Source of the DNA: JAAFHB01 sp037133495
Lineage (GTDB): Bacteria; Bacteroidota; Bacteroidia; Bacteroidales; Prolixibacteraceae
Direction of reading: 5' to 3'
Length of the DNA stretch: 33,611 nucleotides
NCBI GenBank assembly: GCA_037133495.1
Contig: JBAXOA010000040.1
Span: forward strand, 1 to 33,611
Shown: positions 8,901-16,107 of the stretch, piece after piece
How the letters are laid out: every line of letters begins with the position of its first letter
How positions within the stretch are numbered: position 1 is the first letter of the stretch
The notes under the pieces: generated by a model
Seen by the model: the letters and a program-made list of their open reading frames with translations, nothing else
What the model was told of the DNA's origin: nothing
The model's database searches: none
Program-made: the position numbers and the translations under genes

Positions 8901-9610
8901 TGCTGGCACGATCTGAGCGGGAATCTGCATGGCAGGAAATGGCGCGGCAGGTTGCTCATGAAATTAACAATCCTCTTACCCCGATGAAGTTGAGCATACA
9001 ATATTTACAACGTATAAAAGAACAGAATTCGGAGAATTTCGATGATTATTTTTCCAGAGTGAGCAGAACGCTGGTTGAACAGATTGACGCATTATCTTTA
9101 ATTGCCTCATCATTTTCTGATTTTGCAAAGATGCCTACGATTAATGACGAATTAATTGATTTGGGCGAGAAATTAAGTGAAGTGGTGCTGCTGTTCGAAA
9201 ATACGAATATGGTGTTGGTTTCATTTATCAACCAGTCAGAGGAGATTGTCGGAGTAATCGCCGACAAAGATCAGCTGGGAAGAGCGGTTATTAATCTCAT
9301 AAAAAATGGCATACAAGCTATTCCTAAGGACAGGAACGGAATTGTGAAGGTTGAACTATCAAGCGATAAGGAATGGGCATATATATCAGTGAAGGATAAT
9401 GGCGCCGGAATTCCAGCCGGGTTGCACGATAAACTATTTGAGCCTAGCTTTACCACTAAATCAAGTGGTATGGGATTGGGCCTTGCAATCGCAAAAAGAA
9501 TAATCGAGAATTTCAAAGGGGAACTGTCGTACCAATCAGTGCGCGATGTTGAAACTACATTCACCATAAAGCTTCCGCTTTCTAATTCCCCATCTCTGCA
9601 AGAAATTTAA
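5939..9610 (+). CDS. Large multi-domain NtrY-like sensor histidine kinase
   Basis: This 1223-residue kinase has a conserved cytoplasmic C-terminus. HAMP lies at about 925-985. The phosphoacceptor His1007 sits in MARQVAHEINNPLTPMK, a motif close to NtrY kinases. The N box holds Asn1119 and Asn1123, followed by VKDNGAGIP and a GMGLGLAIAKRI ATP lid. The N-terminal part is unusual. About 12 helices (near 10-29, 209-229, 240-259, 282-305, 318-341, 357-380, 387-415, 416-435, 442-462, 706-724, 743-766, 914-935) would leave three extracytoplasmic regions, at about 30-208, 463-705 and 767-913. No response regulator is adjacent, so it is an orphan here. The signal is unknown; an envelope cue is plausible. 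Its last 29 bases overlap the 3' end of recQ on the other strand. Confidence 0.92.
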   Translation: MKQFAGRNRYMLIAISILLVWLLCELYFLKENNRLEESTRIYKIFEKKEKRIGDLLDSIAYHLAVNSMALSDWSFLRFFHHDDEGLAVAVYSGKSLVFWSSSLIAFPADDSNFNKSEGLIHFPTGWYYHFSRAAGVNTIRGFLLIKREFPYRNRYIRSTFDNEFRLSDDYRVQQAPQSDAINIDKPNGIHLFSLTSSNVGIRQTNNSDLTAFLCFALIIMILAQINVWLRYNKRLPPFIKLTISVTFCAFIFLIINGLKFPSSLYQTNLFSPRDFAYSSWLSSLGEFMLLSILMFHIAQAFFSLNIIDKSKTKSHLLRIFSFLLPAFFFAFSVLLLKVMILNSRISLDFFSDLKFSTTNLFAFLAISLQVIGFIIIVFRLRYNYFKDFVGYQFIAALLVSGATGWLIVSLLCLEIDWTPFIFYAFVVVIISRFEVVKIRANKYTFLLVMASASAVYVNLYAQELISGKKNKVLDLWAVKLSSERDSGAEIFLSELDSKLQKDTIVQSHLSPPYKSLELYFQNNYFTGFWRNYNLQITVCTPDDSVFSTDENLKYPCIKFFDNLRKTKGMLVSGSNFYFMDRVNGRISYLGQLDFVNSVKIPVKVFIELNSKVIPEGKGYPELLLDEHASRESQDGDFCYAKYFDGELVDRGGDYQYSMKLPATIAGNDEYFRYSKNGYRHCAYCRNQNSYVIASYPEMEFYERISTFPYLFLLFYLMGFVILIFNEKKFPFQIKKLDFRQKIQLTLIISLLGIITIIGLGLIIYNSNKLLYTLQGNLNEKLKSVSSELSMRIDQETELNAPIRDFINDQLIVLSDIIRADINLYDLNGRLFATSRSEIFDRGLLSRRIDPEAYKAISVEHKTLFLHDENLGKMNFFSAYSPVYNQHNRLIGYLNLPYFTWQEDFKKQVSDFIVAFSNLYILLIIISLIVAVIISHKLTAPLLQIEKYLKGIQLGKTNAKIEYSGEDEIGRLANEYNKKVDELAISVELLARSERESAWQEMARQVAHEINNPLTPMKLSIQYLQRIKEQNSENFDDYFSRVSRTLVEQIDALSLIASSFSDFAKMPTINDELIDLGEKLSEVVLLFENTNMVLVSFINQSEEIVGVIADKDQLGRAVINLIKNGIQAIPKDRNGIVKVELSSDKEWAYISVKDNGAGIPAGLHDKLFEPSFTTKSSGMGLGLAIAKRIIENFKGELSYQSVRDVETTFTIKLPLSNSPSLQEI

Positions 9611-11762
9611 TTCTTACCATCCTGATTTCTTCCACTTCGTAGTCATCACCAAATTCTACCAATGCTTCTTCCAGCGAATCGGATTCAGCATCTTCTCTAA
9701 AATACCTGAAAATATCTTCGATCTGATCCTCATCCATTACATCTTCAATGTAATAGTCTATGTTGATTTTTGTTCCTGAATTGACAATCGCCTCCAGCTC
9801 AGTGAGTAACTCGCCAAGACTCATCCCTTTGGCCTCTGCAATTTCGTTCAGCGCGAGTTTGCGGTCGATATTTTGAATTATATAAACTTTATTTTTTGAT
9901 TTGTTGGCAACCGATCTCACCACCATATCCTGAGCCCGTTCTATCCCTTTTTCTTCGACATATCGCTTAATTACATCGACGAAAGGCTTTCCATACCTTT
10001 GGGCTTTTCCCTGACCAACACCTATAATACCCTGTAATTCATCGATTGAGGTCGGATATTGGATCGACATATCTGAAAGTGAAGGATCCTGAAAAATAAC
10101 AAATGGCGGCAGGTTTTGCTTTGCTGCTACTTTTTTGCGAAGATCTTTTAGAATTGCAAATAACTCAGGATCTCCTGAGGCATTTCCACCCTGCGGAATG
10201 TCGTCCGTGTCCTCTTCCGATTCGTAATCGTGGTTTTTAACAATCATAAAAGAACGGGGAGCGGCCAAAAATTCCTTTCCGGCCTCGTTCAGTTTTAATA
10301 CTCCGTAATTTTCAATATCCTTATGAAGGAATCCGGCAATAATGCTCTGTCTCAAAACCGCATTCCATATTTTATCATCATATTCATCCCCTTCACCAAA
10401 AATATCAAGTGTGTCGTGGGAAAATGATTTTACGGTAGCATTTTCAACACCGAGCAAAATATTGACAAGGTGTTCGCCTTTGCATTGTTCTTTTACTTCA
10501 ATTACTGCTTTAAGGGCGATAATCACAAGGTCTCTGCCTTCAATTTGCTCTTTTGGATTGAGACAGTTATCGCAGAAACCGCAATTATCCGTTTCGTATT
10601 TTTCTCCGAAATAATGTAAAAGTATTGTACGACGACAAACCGATGATTCAGCAAATGCTACTGTATCCAATAAAAGCTGCTGACCGATTTCCTGCTCTGC
10701 CACAGGTTTCCCTTGCATAAATTTCTCCAGCTTCTGTATGTCTTTGTAACTATAGAATGTGATGCATTTCCCCTCTCCGCCATCGCGGCCTGCCCGTCCG
10801 GTTTCCTGATAGTAGCCTTCCAAAGATTTAGGAATATCATAATGTATAACGAAGCGTACATCCGGTTTGTCAATACCCATTCCAAATGCAATCGTTGCAA
10901 CAATTACATCCGATTCCTCCATTAAAAATTTATCCTGGTTGGCTGAGCGGGTTGCCGAATCCATCCCGGCGTGATAAGCCAATGCCTTTATCCCGTTAAC
11001 CTGAAGTAATTCGGCAATTTCCTCTACTTTTTTACGACTAAGGCAATAAATAATTCCAGACTTGCCGGGATTACTCTTTATCATTCTGATTATTTGATCC
11101 TTAGCCTTCGCCTTGGGACGTATTTCGTAATACAGGTTTGGTCTGTTAAACGATGATTTAAACACTTGCGCATTCTGCATCCCCAGATTCTTCTGAATAT
11201 CATGTTGAACCTTCGGTGTCGCGGTTGCAGTTAAAGCCATGATCGGAGCTTGTCCTATTTCGTTGACTATGGGACGGATTCTTCTGTATTCCGGGCGAAA
11301 ATCATGCCCCCATTCCGATATGCAATGTGCTTCATCGATGGCATAAAACGATATTTTTATTCCCTTCAGAAACTCGATATTTTCCTGTTTAGTCAATGAT
11401 TCAGGTGCAACATACAAAAGCTTGGTATGACCCCTGGATATATCCTCTTTTACTTTTTGAATTGCAGTTTTTGTGAGTGAAGAATTGAGGAAGTGCGCTA
11501 CTCCATCCTCTGTACTGAAACTTCTGATGGCATCAACCTGATTTTTCATCAATGCAATTAGTGGTGATATGACGATAGCCGTACCCTCCTGCATCAGTGC
11601 CGGCAACTGATAACAAAGAGACTTCCCGCCTCCTGTAGGCATCAGTACAAAAGTGTCATTTCTATCTAGTATGCTGTTGATTACCTCTTCTTGTTGCCCT
11701 TTGAACCGATCAAAGCCAAAGTACTTTTGAAGCTGGTCATTCAGTAAATTTTTATCCCTCAT
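9582..11762 (-). CDS. recQ: ATP-dependent DNA helicase RecQ
   Basis: This 726-residue 3'-5' superfamily 2 helicase acts in recombination and replication-fork repair. Motif I is MPTGGGKSLCYQLP (Lys47) and motif II is DEAH (143-146), followed by the RecQ aromatic-rich loop CISEWGHDFRPEY. Motif III is ALTATATP and motif VI is YYQETGRAGRDG. A zinc-binding RQC segment (CRRTILLHYFGE, then CGFCDNC) follows. An HRDC domain lies at about 530-610, with an extra helical C-terminal region rich in acidic residues, common in the longer Bacteroidota RecQ. The ATG at 11762 starts directly at the helicase N-terminus. It is divergent from tatC. Confidence 0.97.
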   Translation of the reverse strand: MRDKNLLNDQLQKYFGFDRFKGQQEEVINSILDRNDTFVLMPTGGGKSLCYQLPALMQEGTAIVISPLIALMKNQVDAIRSFSTEDGVAHFLNSSLTKTAIQKVKEDISRGHTKLLYVAPESLTKQENIEFLKGIKISFYAIDEAHCISEWGHDFRPEYRRIRPIVNEIGQAPIMALTATATPKVQHDIQKNLGMQNAQVFKSSFNRPNLYYEIRPKAKAKDQIIRMIKSNPGKSGIIYCLSRKKVEEIAELLQVNGIKALAYHAGMDSATRSANQDKFLMEESDVIVATIAFGMGIDKPDVRFVIHYDIPKSLEGYYQETGRAGRDGGEGKCITFYSYKDIQKLEKFMQGKPVAEQEIGQQLLLDTVAFAESSVCRRTILLHYFGEKYETDNCGFCDNCLNPKEQIEGRDLVIIALKAVIEVKEQCKGEHLVNILLGVENATVKSFSHDTLDIFGEGDEYDDKIWNAVLRQSIIAGFLHKDIENYGVLKLNEAGKEFLAAPRSFMIVKNHDYESEEDTDDIPQGGNASGDPELFAILKDLRKKVAAKQNLPPFVIFQDPSLSDMSIQYPTSIDELQGIIGVGQGKAQRYGKPFVDVIKRYVEEKGIERAQDMVVRSVANKSKNKVYIIQNIDRKLALNEIAEAKGMSLGELLTELEAIVNSGTKINIDYYIEDVMDEDQIEDIFRYFREDAESDSLEEALVEFGDDYEVEEIRMVRIKFLAEMGN

Positions 11763-11918
11763 AATCGTACGTCAATGGTTCTCTTTATCTATTTTAATTA
11801 CTTCCACTAAGTTATTAATTATATCGCCCCATACAAGTACTTCATTTAAAAACGTAAAAATTTAACATTGGGTGATTTTAGAAACGTTTTTGCCATCATA
11901 AAATGGGTCAAAGAATCG

Positions 11919-11926
11919 TATATTTG
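11919..11926 (+). promoter_or_regulatory. -7 promoter box upstream of tatC
   Basis: TATATTTG is an exact match to the Bacteroidota -7 consensus TAnnTTTG. No good -33 TTG lies at the ideal distance; a TTTG at 11889-11892 is 26 bases away. A start site near 11932 would exclude the in-frame ATG at 11903 as the tatC start and supports the ATG at 11981 or 11990. Confidence 0.5.
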
Positions 11927-11980
11927 TCGCTGAAATCTTTATGTTACATCTGTATATTCAAAATCTTTAAATCACAGTCA

Positions 11981-12847
11981 ATGTCCATAATGGGAATACT
12001 CTCAGGGAAAGAGAAAAAAGAATCAGAGGGAAAGAAAAATAATGAAGAGATGTCCTTTTTAGAACATCTTGAAGAATTAAGGTGGCACCTCGTTCGTGCG
12101 TCAGCTGCAATCGTATTTGGTGCCATATTTATTTTTATAAATGTGAAATTTATTATGGATGAGATACTTTTTGCACCTAAGTATCCCGGATTTTTCACCA
12201 ATAGGGTATTTGCGTGGGTAGCCCTCAAATTTAATTCTCCCGATCTGGCCATAAATACTCAACCCTTTAATATCATAAATTATGATATGGCAGGTCAATT
12301 TTCGACACATCTTAGCATCGCATTGATAGGAGGTATTATTTTGTCAATCCCTTACATATTCTGGGAATTTTGGCGGTTTATTAAACCTGCTCTCTATGAG
12401 AAAGAGCGGAAGCATGCCACCGGTGCAGTTTTTTACAGCACTTTATTGTTTATGTCAGGTATTTTATTTGGATATTATCTGATCGTTCCGCTGTCAACCC
12501 ATTTCTTTGGTTCTTATCGGGTGAGCGCCGAGGTAGTGAATCAGATCAACCTAAACTCATACATCAGTGCAGTCACTACAGTAATACTTGGAAGTGGAAT
12601 CGTTTTCGAACTTCCGATCATTATCTATTTTTTAAGTAAGGTAGGATTGGTAAGTACAGCATTTTTAAAAAATTACAGAAAGCACGCTTATATTCTTTTA
12701 CTTTTGCTGGCAGCAATCATTACGCCTCCCGATGTTTTTAGTATGCTTGTAGTTTCAGGTCCTTTGATTGCTCTTTATGAATTGGGCGTTGTTCTGTCCA
12801 AAAAAGTTGAAAAAAAACGCGTTGATAAGGAACTTCTTGAAGCTTAA
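11981..12847 (+). CDS. tatC: Sec-independent (twin-arginine) translocase subunit TatC
   Basis: TatC is the multispanning inner-membrane receptor that binds twin-arginine signal peptides and recruits TatA for export of folded proteins. The protein shows the N-terminal signature MSFLEHLEELRWHLVRA, six hydrophobic segments, and YEKERKHATGAVFYS after the second. The C-terminus has IITPPDVFSMLVVSGPLIALYELG. I chose the ATG at 11981 (288 residues). An upstream in-frame ATG at 11903 would precede the predicted transcription start and adds a Cys/Ile-rich, non-TatC stretch; an ATG at 11990 is also possible. No tatA/tatB gene is present in the window. lptB follows after 20 bp, probably in the same transcript. 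Confidence 0.95.
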   Translation: MSIMGILSGKEKKESEGKKNNEEMSFLEHLEELRWHLVRASAAIVFGAIFIFINVKFIMDEILFAPKYPGFFTNRVFAWVALKFNSPDLAINTQPFNIINYDMAGQFSTHLSIALIGGIILSIPYIFWEFWRFIKPALYEKERKHATGAVFYSTLLFMSGILFGYYLIVPLSTHFFGSYRVSAEVVNQINLNSYISAVTTVILGSGIVFELPIIIYFLSKVGLVSTAFLKNYRKHAYILLLLLAAIITPPDVFSMLVVSGPLIALYELGVVLSKKVEKKRVDKELLEA

Positions 12848-12867
12848 AAATTTAATGATCCGGAAAA

Positions 12868-13638
12868 ATGAAGCTCATTGCAGAAAATCTAGTCAAAACA
12901 TATAGAAGCAGAACAGTCGTAAAAGGAGTTTCGCTCGAATTAAATCAGGGCGAAATCGTAGGGTTACTCGGTCCGAACGGCGCAGGTAAAACAACCTCAT
13001 TTTACATGATTGTAGGATTAATTAAAGCCAATGGAGGTCAGATTTTTCTCGATGATACCGATATTACCTCTTTCCCGGTTTATAAAAGAGCCCAATTGGG
13101 CATCGGATATCTTGCACAGGAAGCATCTGTATTCAGACAAATGAGTGTCGAGGATAATATCCGTTCTATCCTGGAAATGAGCAAATTTTCAAAGGAGTAT
13201 CAACACGATAAACTCGAGTCTTTACTTGACGAATTTGGCCTGCAACGCGTTCGGAAAAGTAAGGGAATTCAGCTCTCAGGAGGTGAGCGGCGACGTACTG
13301 AGATCGCTCGTTGCCTTGCCATTAATCCTGCATTTATTCTTCTTGATGAACCATTCGCAGGTGTTGACCCCATCGCTGTAGAAGATATTCAGCAAATTGT
13401 TTTTCGTTTAAAGGATAAAAATATTGGAATTCTAATTACTGACCACAACGTTCATGAGACTCTTTCGATAACCGACCGTTCTTATTTGTTGTACGACGGA
13501 CGGATTCTGAATAGTGGTTCGGCAGAAGAACTTGCTGCTGATGATGAAGTTCGCAGATTATACCTCGGACAGAATTTTGAGTTGCGGCGACCTGTTGCAC
13601 AGATAAAACCGGAATCAGAAATTTCCGATTCCGAATAA
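12868..13638 (+). CDS. lptB: LPS export ABC transporter ATP-binding protein LptB
   Basis: This 256-residue ATPase drives LPS extraction from the inner membrane with LptF/LptG and LptC. Walker A is GPNGAGKTT (Lys41). The LptB-typical Q-loop region is IGYLAQEASVFRQMSVEDN. The ABC signature is LSGGERRRTEIARCLA, Walker B is FILLDEPFAGVDP, and the switch histidine lies in ITDHNVHETL. The SVEDN and RRTEIAR variants separate LptB from general ABC ATPases. It follows tatC by 20 bp, and the membrane subunits are not in the window. Confidence 0.95.
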   Translation: MKLIAENLVKTYRSRTVVKGVSLELNQGEIVGLLGPNGAGKTTSFYMIVGLIKANGGQIFLDDTDITSFPVYKRAQLGIGYLAQEASVFRQMSVEDNIRSILEMSKFSKEYQHDKLESLLDEFGLQRVRKSKGIQLSGGERRRTEIARCLAINPAFILLDEPFAGVDPIAVEDIQQIVFRLKDKNIGILITDHNVHETLSITDRSYLLYDGRILNSGSAEELAADDEVRRLYLGQNFELRRPVAQIKPESEISDSE

Positions 13639-13683
13639 TTTCCGATTAATTTATTTACGGGTTCCCCAAATAAAAAAAAACAC

Positions 13684-13691
13684 TATATTTG
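13684..13691 (+). promoter_or_regulatory. -7 promoter box for tRNA-Leu
   Basis: TATATTTG matches the Bacteroidota -7 consensus and ends 14 bases before the mature tRNA. It follows an A-rich tract at about 13671-13680 and lies in the gap after lptB, so the tRNA appears to have its own promoter. No clear -33 TTG is visible. Confidence 0.55.
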
Positions 13692-13705
13692 CAGCGCTTA
13701 AAAAT

Positions 13706-13787
13706 GCGGATGTGGCGTAATTGGTAGCCGCGCCAGACTTAGGATCTGGTGCCGAGAGGCGTGGGGGTTCGAGTCCCTTCATCCGCA
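13706..13787 (+). tRNA. tRNA-Leu (anticodon UAG)
   Basis: The cloverleaf is complete. The acceptor stem GCGGATG pairs with CATCCGC, followed by an A discriminator. The anticodon stem CCAGA/TCTGG encloses CTTAGGA with TAG at 13740-13742. A long variable arm (GCC-GAGA-GGC), typical of class II leucine tRNAs, and a T arm with TTCGAGT are present. The CCA end is not encoded. It would read CUA and related CUN codons. No duplicated 3' end or integrase is nearby, so there is no sign of an integrated element. Confidence 0.96.
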
Positions 13788-13799
13788 CAGCAACCCATT

Positions 13800-13840
13800 A
13801 AACCGCTTCTTTCCCTCAATGGAAATGAGGCGGTTTTTTT
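13800..13840 (+). terminator. Rho-independent terminator after tRNA-Leu
   Basis: The arms AAACCGCTTC (13800-13809) and GAGGCGGTTT (13827-13836) pair with one G-U. An inner TTTCC/GGAAA helix closes a 6-base loop, and the T-run reaches 13840. It should end the tRNA transcript before tig. Confidence 0.85.
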
Positions 13841-13891
13841 AATTAAATTCCAGGGTAGGTCTTCGCCCCTAAAGAAGACATACAGGATCAT

Positions 13892-13899
13892 AAAGGAGG
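13892..13899 (+). promoter_or_regulatory. Strong Shine-Dalgarno site fixing the tig start
   Basis: AAAGGAGG lies a few bases before the ATG at 13905 and is near-perfectly complementary to the 16S rRNA tail. It decides the start of trigger factor against the in-frame GTG at 13749, which lies inside the tRNA gene. Few other genes in this window have such a site. Confidence 0.75.
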
Positions 13900-13904
13900 A
13901 AAAT

Positions 13905-15260
13905 ATGAAAATTTCGAAGACAAGTATCGATGATTTGAATCTGGTTGTCAGAATTGCAATTGAAAAGCAAGATTATGCTGCAACGGTAAATGAAACACTG
14001 AAAGATTACCGTAAAAAGGCGAATTTGCCGGGATTTCGTAAAGGAATGGTGCCAACGGGTCTGATCAAAAAAATGTACGGAAAGGCTGCTCTGGCAGACG
14101 AAGTGAATAAATTGCTCAGTCATGAGCTCACCAAATATATCACCGACCAAAATCTTAACATTCTTGGAGAACCGCTTCCCTCTGCAACAGAAAAGCCGAC
14201 CATGAATTTTGATAGTGAGGATGATTTTGAATTCGTTTTTGATATTGGGTTGATTCCCGAAATCAATGTTGATTTTGATAAGATAGGGAAGTTGCCCTTT
14301 TATGAAATAGCGGTGGACGATCAATTGATTGACAATCAAATTAATGATTATGCCAATCGCTTTGGAGAAAAAGTCTCGGCAGAAGTTGTTGGCGAAAAAG
14401 AAACCGTTATTGGCGATTTGGTACAGCTCAACGCTGAAGGAATTGTAATTGAAGGTGGCATTACAGCACTTAATGTTCAGTTTGGAGTGCAACTCATTAA
14501 AGATGAAGTCATTAAGAATATTTTCCTTGGAGCAAAAGAAAGCGATATTCTTAAATTTAATCCCAGGGTTGCATTGGCAAACGATCATGAAGTTGCTCAC
14601 CTGTTAAAAATTAAAGAGGAAGAGATTGAATCAGCTGACAGCGATTTTAATTTTACCATAAATACCATCAATTCATTTGTTCCTGCTGAAATTGATGAGT
14701 CATTAATCAAGAAAATTTACGGAGAAGATACTGAAGTGACAACTGTCGCCGAACTGCGCCAAAGAATACAGACAGAGATGAAGTCAAACCTTCTGTACTC
14801 CAGTAATTATAGATTTCTTGTCGACGCAAAAGAGGCTATTACCACCTTCGTCTCTATGAAATTGCCTGAGGATTTTCTTAAAAGGTGGCTGGTTGAAACC
14901 AATGAAAAGGTGACTATTGAACAGATAGAAGAAGAATTTGGCAGTTTTCGAAAAGATCTGGAATGGACATTAATCAAAAGTAAACTGGTTAAAGAAAATG
15001 ATTTAAGGGTTGACGAATCGGATATTGCAGCTATGGCGCGCGAAATGGCCCTGATGCAGTTTCAGCAATATGGGATGTCAAATGTGCCTGACGAATATCT
15101 GGATAACTACGCAAATTCTATTCTTCAGAATAAAGAACAGAAACAGAAAATGGCTGAGAAAAAAGTTGAAGATAAAGTTCTTGAACTTATTAAAGAGAGA
15201 GCTAGTCTTGATTTCAAGCAGGTTAGCCAAAAAACGTTTGACGATCTTTTCGAAAAATAA
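13905..15260 (+). CDS. tig: Trigger factor, ribosome-associated chaperone
   Basis: The protein is 451 residues. The ribosome-docking signature NLPGFRKGMVP is at residues 40-50 in the N-terminal domain (about 1-140). A central FKBP-like segment at about 150-240 is diverged and may lack prolyl isomerase activity. The C-terminal helical arms run to the end. Trigger factor binds near the ribosomal exit tunnel and shelters nascent chains. An upstream in-frame GTG at 13749 overlaps the tRNA and terminator, so the ATG after the strong ribosome site is used. The order tig, clpP, clpX is a widely conserved quality-control cluster. A short GTCTTC/GAAGAC inverted repeat (13859-13879) lies in the leader. 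Confidence 0.95.
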   Translation: MKISKTSIDDLNLVVRIAIEKQDYAATVNETLKDYRKKANLPGFRKGMVPTGLIKKMYGKAALADEVNKLLSHELTKYITDQNLNILGEPLPSATEKPTMNFDSEDDFEFVFDIGLIPEINVDFDKIGKLPFYEIAVDDQLIDNQINDYANRFGEKVSAEVVGEKETVIGDLVQLNAEGIVIEGGITALNVQFGVQLIKDEVIKNIFLGAKESDILKFNPRVALANDHEVAHLLKIKEEEIESADSDFNFTINTINSFVPAEIDESLIKKIYGEDTEVTTVAELRQRIQTEMKSNLLYSSNYRFLVDAKEAITTFVSMKLPEDFLKRWLVETNEKVTIEQIEEEFGSFRKDLEWTLIKSKLVKENDLRVDESDIAAMAREMALMQFQQYGMSNVPDEYLDNYANSILQNKEQKQKMAEKKVEDKVLELIKERASLDFKQVSQKTFDDLFEK

Positions 15261-15268
15261 ATACTCAA

Positions 15269-15299
15269 TTGTTGTAATCGCAGTATTTTTATAACTTTG
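15269..15299 (+). promoter_or_regulatory. Predicted clpP promoter
   Basis: TTG (15269-15271), 20 bases, then TAACTTTG (15292-15299) is an exact match to the Bacteroidota -33/-7 pattern in the tig-clpP gap. Transcription should start near 15305, so clpP (and probably clpX) can be expressed apart from tig. Confidence 0.7.
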
Positions 15300-15303
15300 C
15301 GGG

Positions 15304-15348
15304 ACAATTCGTTTTCAGAAAGTTGAAAATCTGAGACGAACGAATTGT
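15304..15348 (+). promoter_or_regulatory. Hairpin at the predicted 5' end of the clpP transcript
   Basis: ACAATTCGTT (15304-15313) pairs perfectly with AACGAATTGT (15339-15348). A second helix TCAGA/TCTGA (15315-15319 with 15330-15334) lies inside. A T-run occurs at about 15359-15364, so it could stabilise the clpP mRNA, attenuate it, or terminate tig transcripts. Confidence 0.6.
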
Positions 15349-15382
15349 TTTGGCAAAGTTTTTTATTTAAAAAAATTGTACG

Positions 15383-16066
15383 ATGAACGCTAAAAATGAT
15401 GAATTCCGCAAATATGCGACGAAGCATTTAGGCATTAGTAGCCTGAATCTGCACCAATATGAATCGCTTTATGCCAATGCTTATATCTCCCCGACAATTA
15501 TAGAAGAGCGGCAGCTAAACATTGCACAGATGGATGTCTTTTCACGTTTAATGATGGATCGTATCATCTTTTTGGGTATCGCAATTGACGATTATGTAGC
15601 CAATATTATCCAGGCTCAATTACTTTTTCTTGAATCAGCAGATCCGGGGAAAGATATTCAGATCTATTTCAACTCACCCGGCGGGTCGGTACATGCCGGT
15701 TTGGGGATATATGACACCATGCAATATATTAATTGTGATGTGGCAACAATTTGTACCGGGATGGCGGCCTCTATGGCAGCTGTATTGATGACTGCCGGAA
15801 CCAAGGGCAAAAGATCCGCTTTAAAACATTCCCGAATAATGATTCACCAGCCAATGGGAGGGGCGCAGGGGCAAGCGTCAGATATTCAGATTGTTGCAAA
15901 AGAAATTGCAAAACTGAAAACTGAATTGTACCAGATTATCGCGAACCATTCGGGACAAACAATCGAAAAAGTAGAACTTGATTCCGACAGGGATTACTGG
16001 ATGACTTCTCAGGAAGCTAAGGAGTACGGCATGATTGATGATATCCTGATCCGCGAGAAAAAGTAA
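15383..16066 (+). CDS. clpP: ATP-dependent Clp protease proteolytic subunit ClpP
   Basis: This 227-residue serine protease forms the barrel-shaped tetradecamer that degrades proteins unfolded by ClpX. The catalytic triad is Ser130 (GMAASMAA), His155 (RIMIHQPMGG) and Asp204 (DSDRDYWM). The oxyanion strand FNSPGGSVHAGLGIYDTM is intact. It has about 30 extra N-terminal residues compared with the E. coli mature subunit, as in other Bacteroidota ClpP. clpX starts 41 bp downstream. Confidence 0.97.
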   Translation: MNAKNDEFRKYATKHLGISSLNLHQYESLYANAYISPTIIEERQLNIAQMDVFSRLMMDRIIFLGIAIDDYVANIIQAQLLFLESADPGKDIQIYFNSPGGSVHAGLGIYDTMQYINCDVATICTGMAASMAAVLMTAGTKGKRSALKHSRIMIHQPMGGAQGQASDIQIVAKEIAKLKTELYQIIANHSGQTIEKVELDSDRDYWMTSQEAKEYGMIDDILIREKK

Positions 16067-16087
16067 ATGAGGAATTTTCACCTCATT
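16066..16087 (+). promoter_or_regulatory. Small inverted repeat between clpP and clpX
   Basis: AATGAGG (16066-16072) pairs with CCTCATT (16081-16087) around an 8-base loop directly after the clpP stop. The stem is short and has no T-run, so it is not a convincing terminator; it could mark an mRNA processing or 3' protection point. Confidence 0.35.
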
Positions 16088-16107
16088 TTCACCTATTATT
16101 TTGTATA

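Noticed and set aside
13706..13840. tRNA-Leu as an attachment site of an integrated element
   Set aside because: No integrase, no direct repeat of the tRNA 3' end and only core genes on both sides.
13749..13904. N-terminal extension of trigger factor from a GTG
   Set aside because: It lies inside the tRNA and its terminator, and a strong ribosome site directly precedes the ATG at 13905.
13869..14600. Long open frame on the minus strand opposite tig
   Set aside because: It is a shadow of the trigger factor gene: the composition is unlike a folded protein, it matches no family, and the tig frame is clearly real.
16066..16087. Terminator between clpP and clpX
   Set aside because: The stem is only 7 bp and no T-run follows; both genes are normally co-transcribed. 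Kept only as a weak structural feature.
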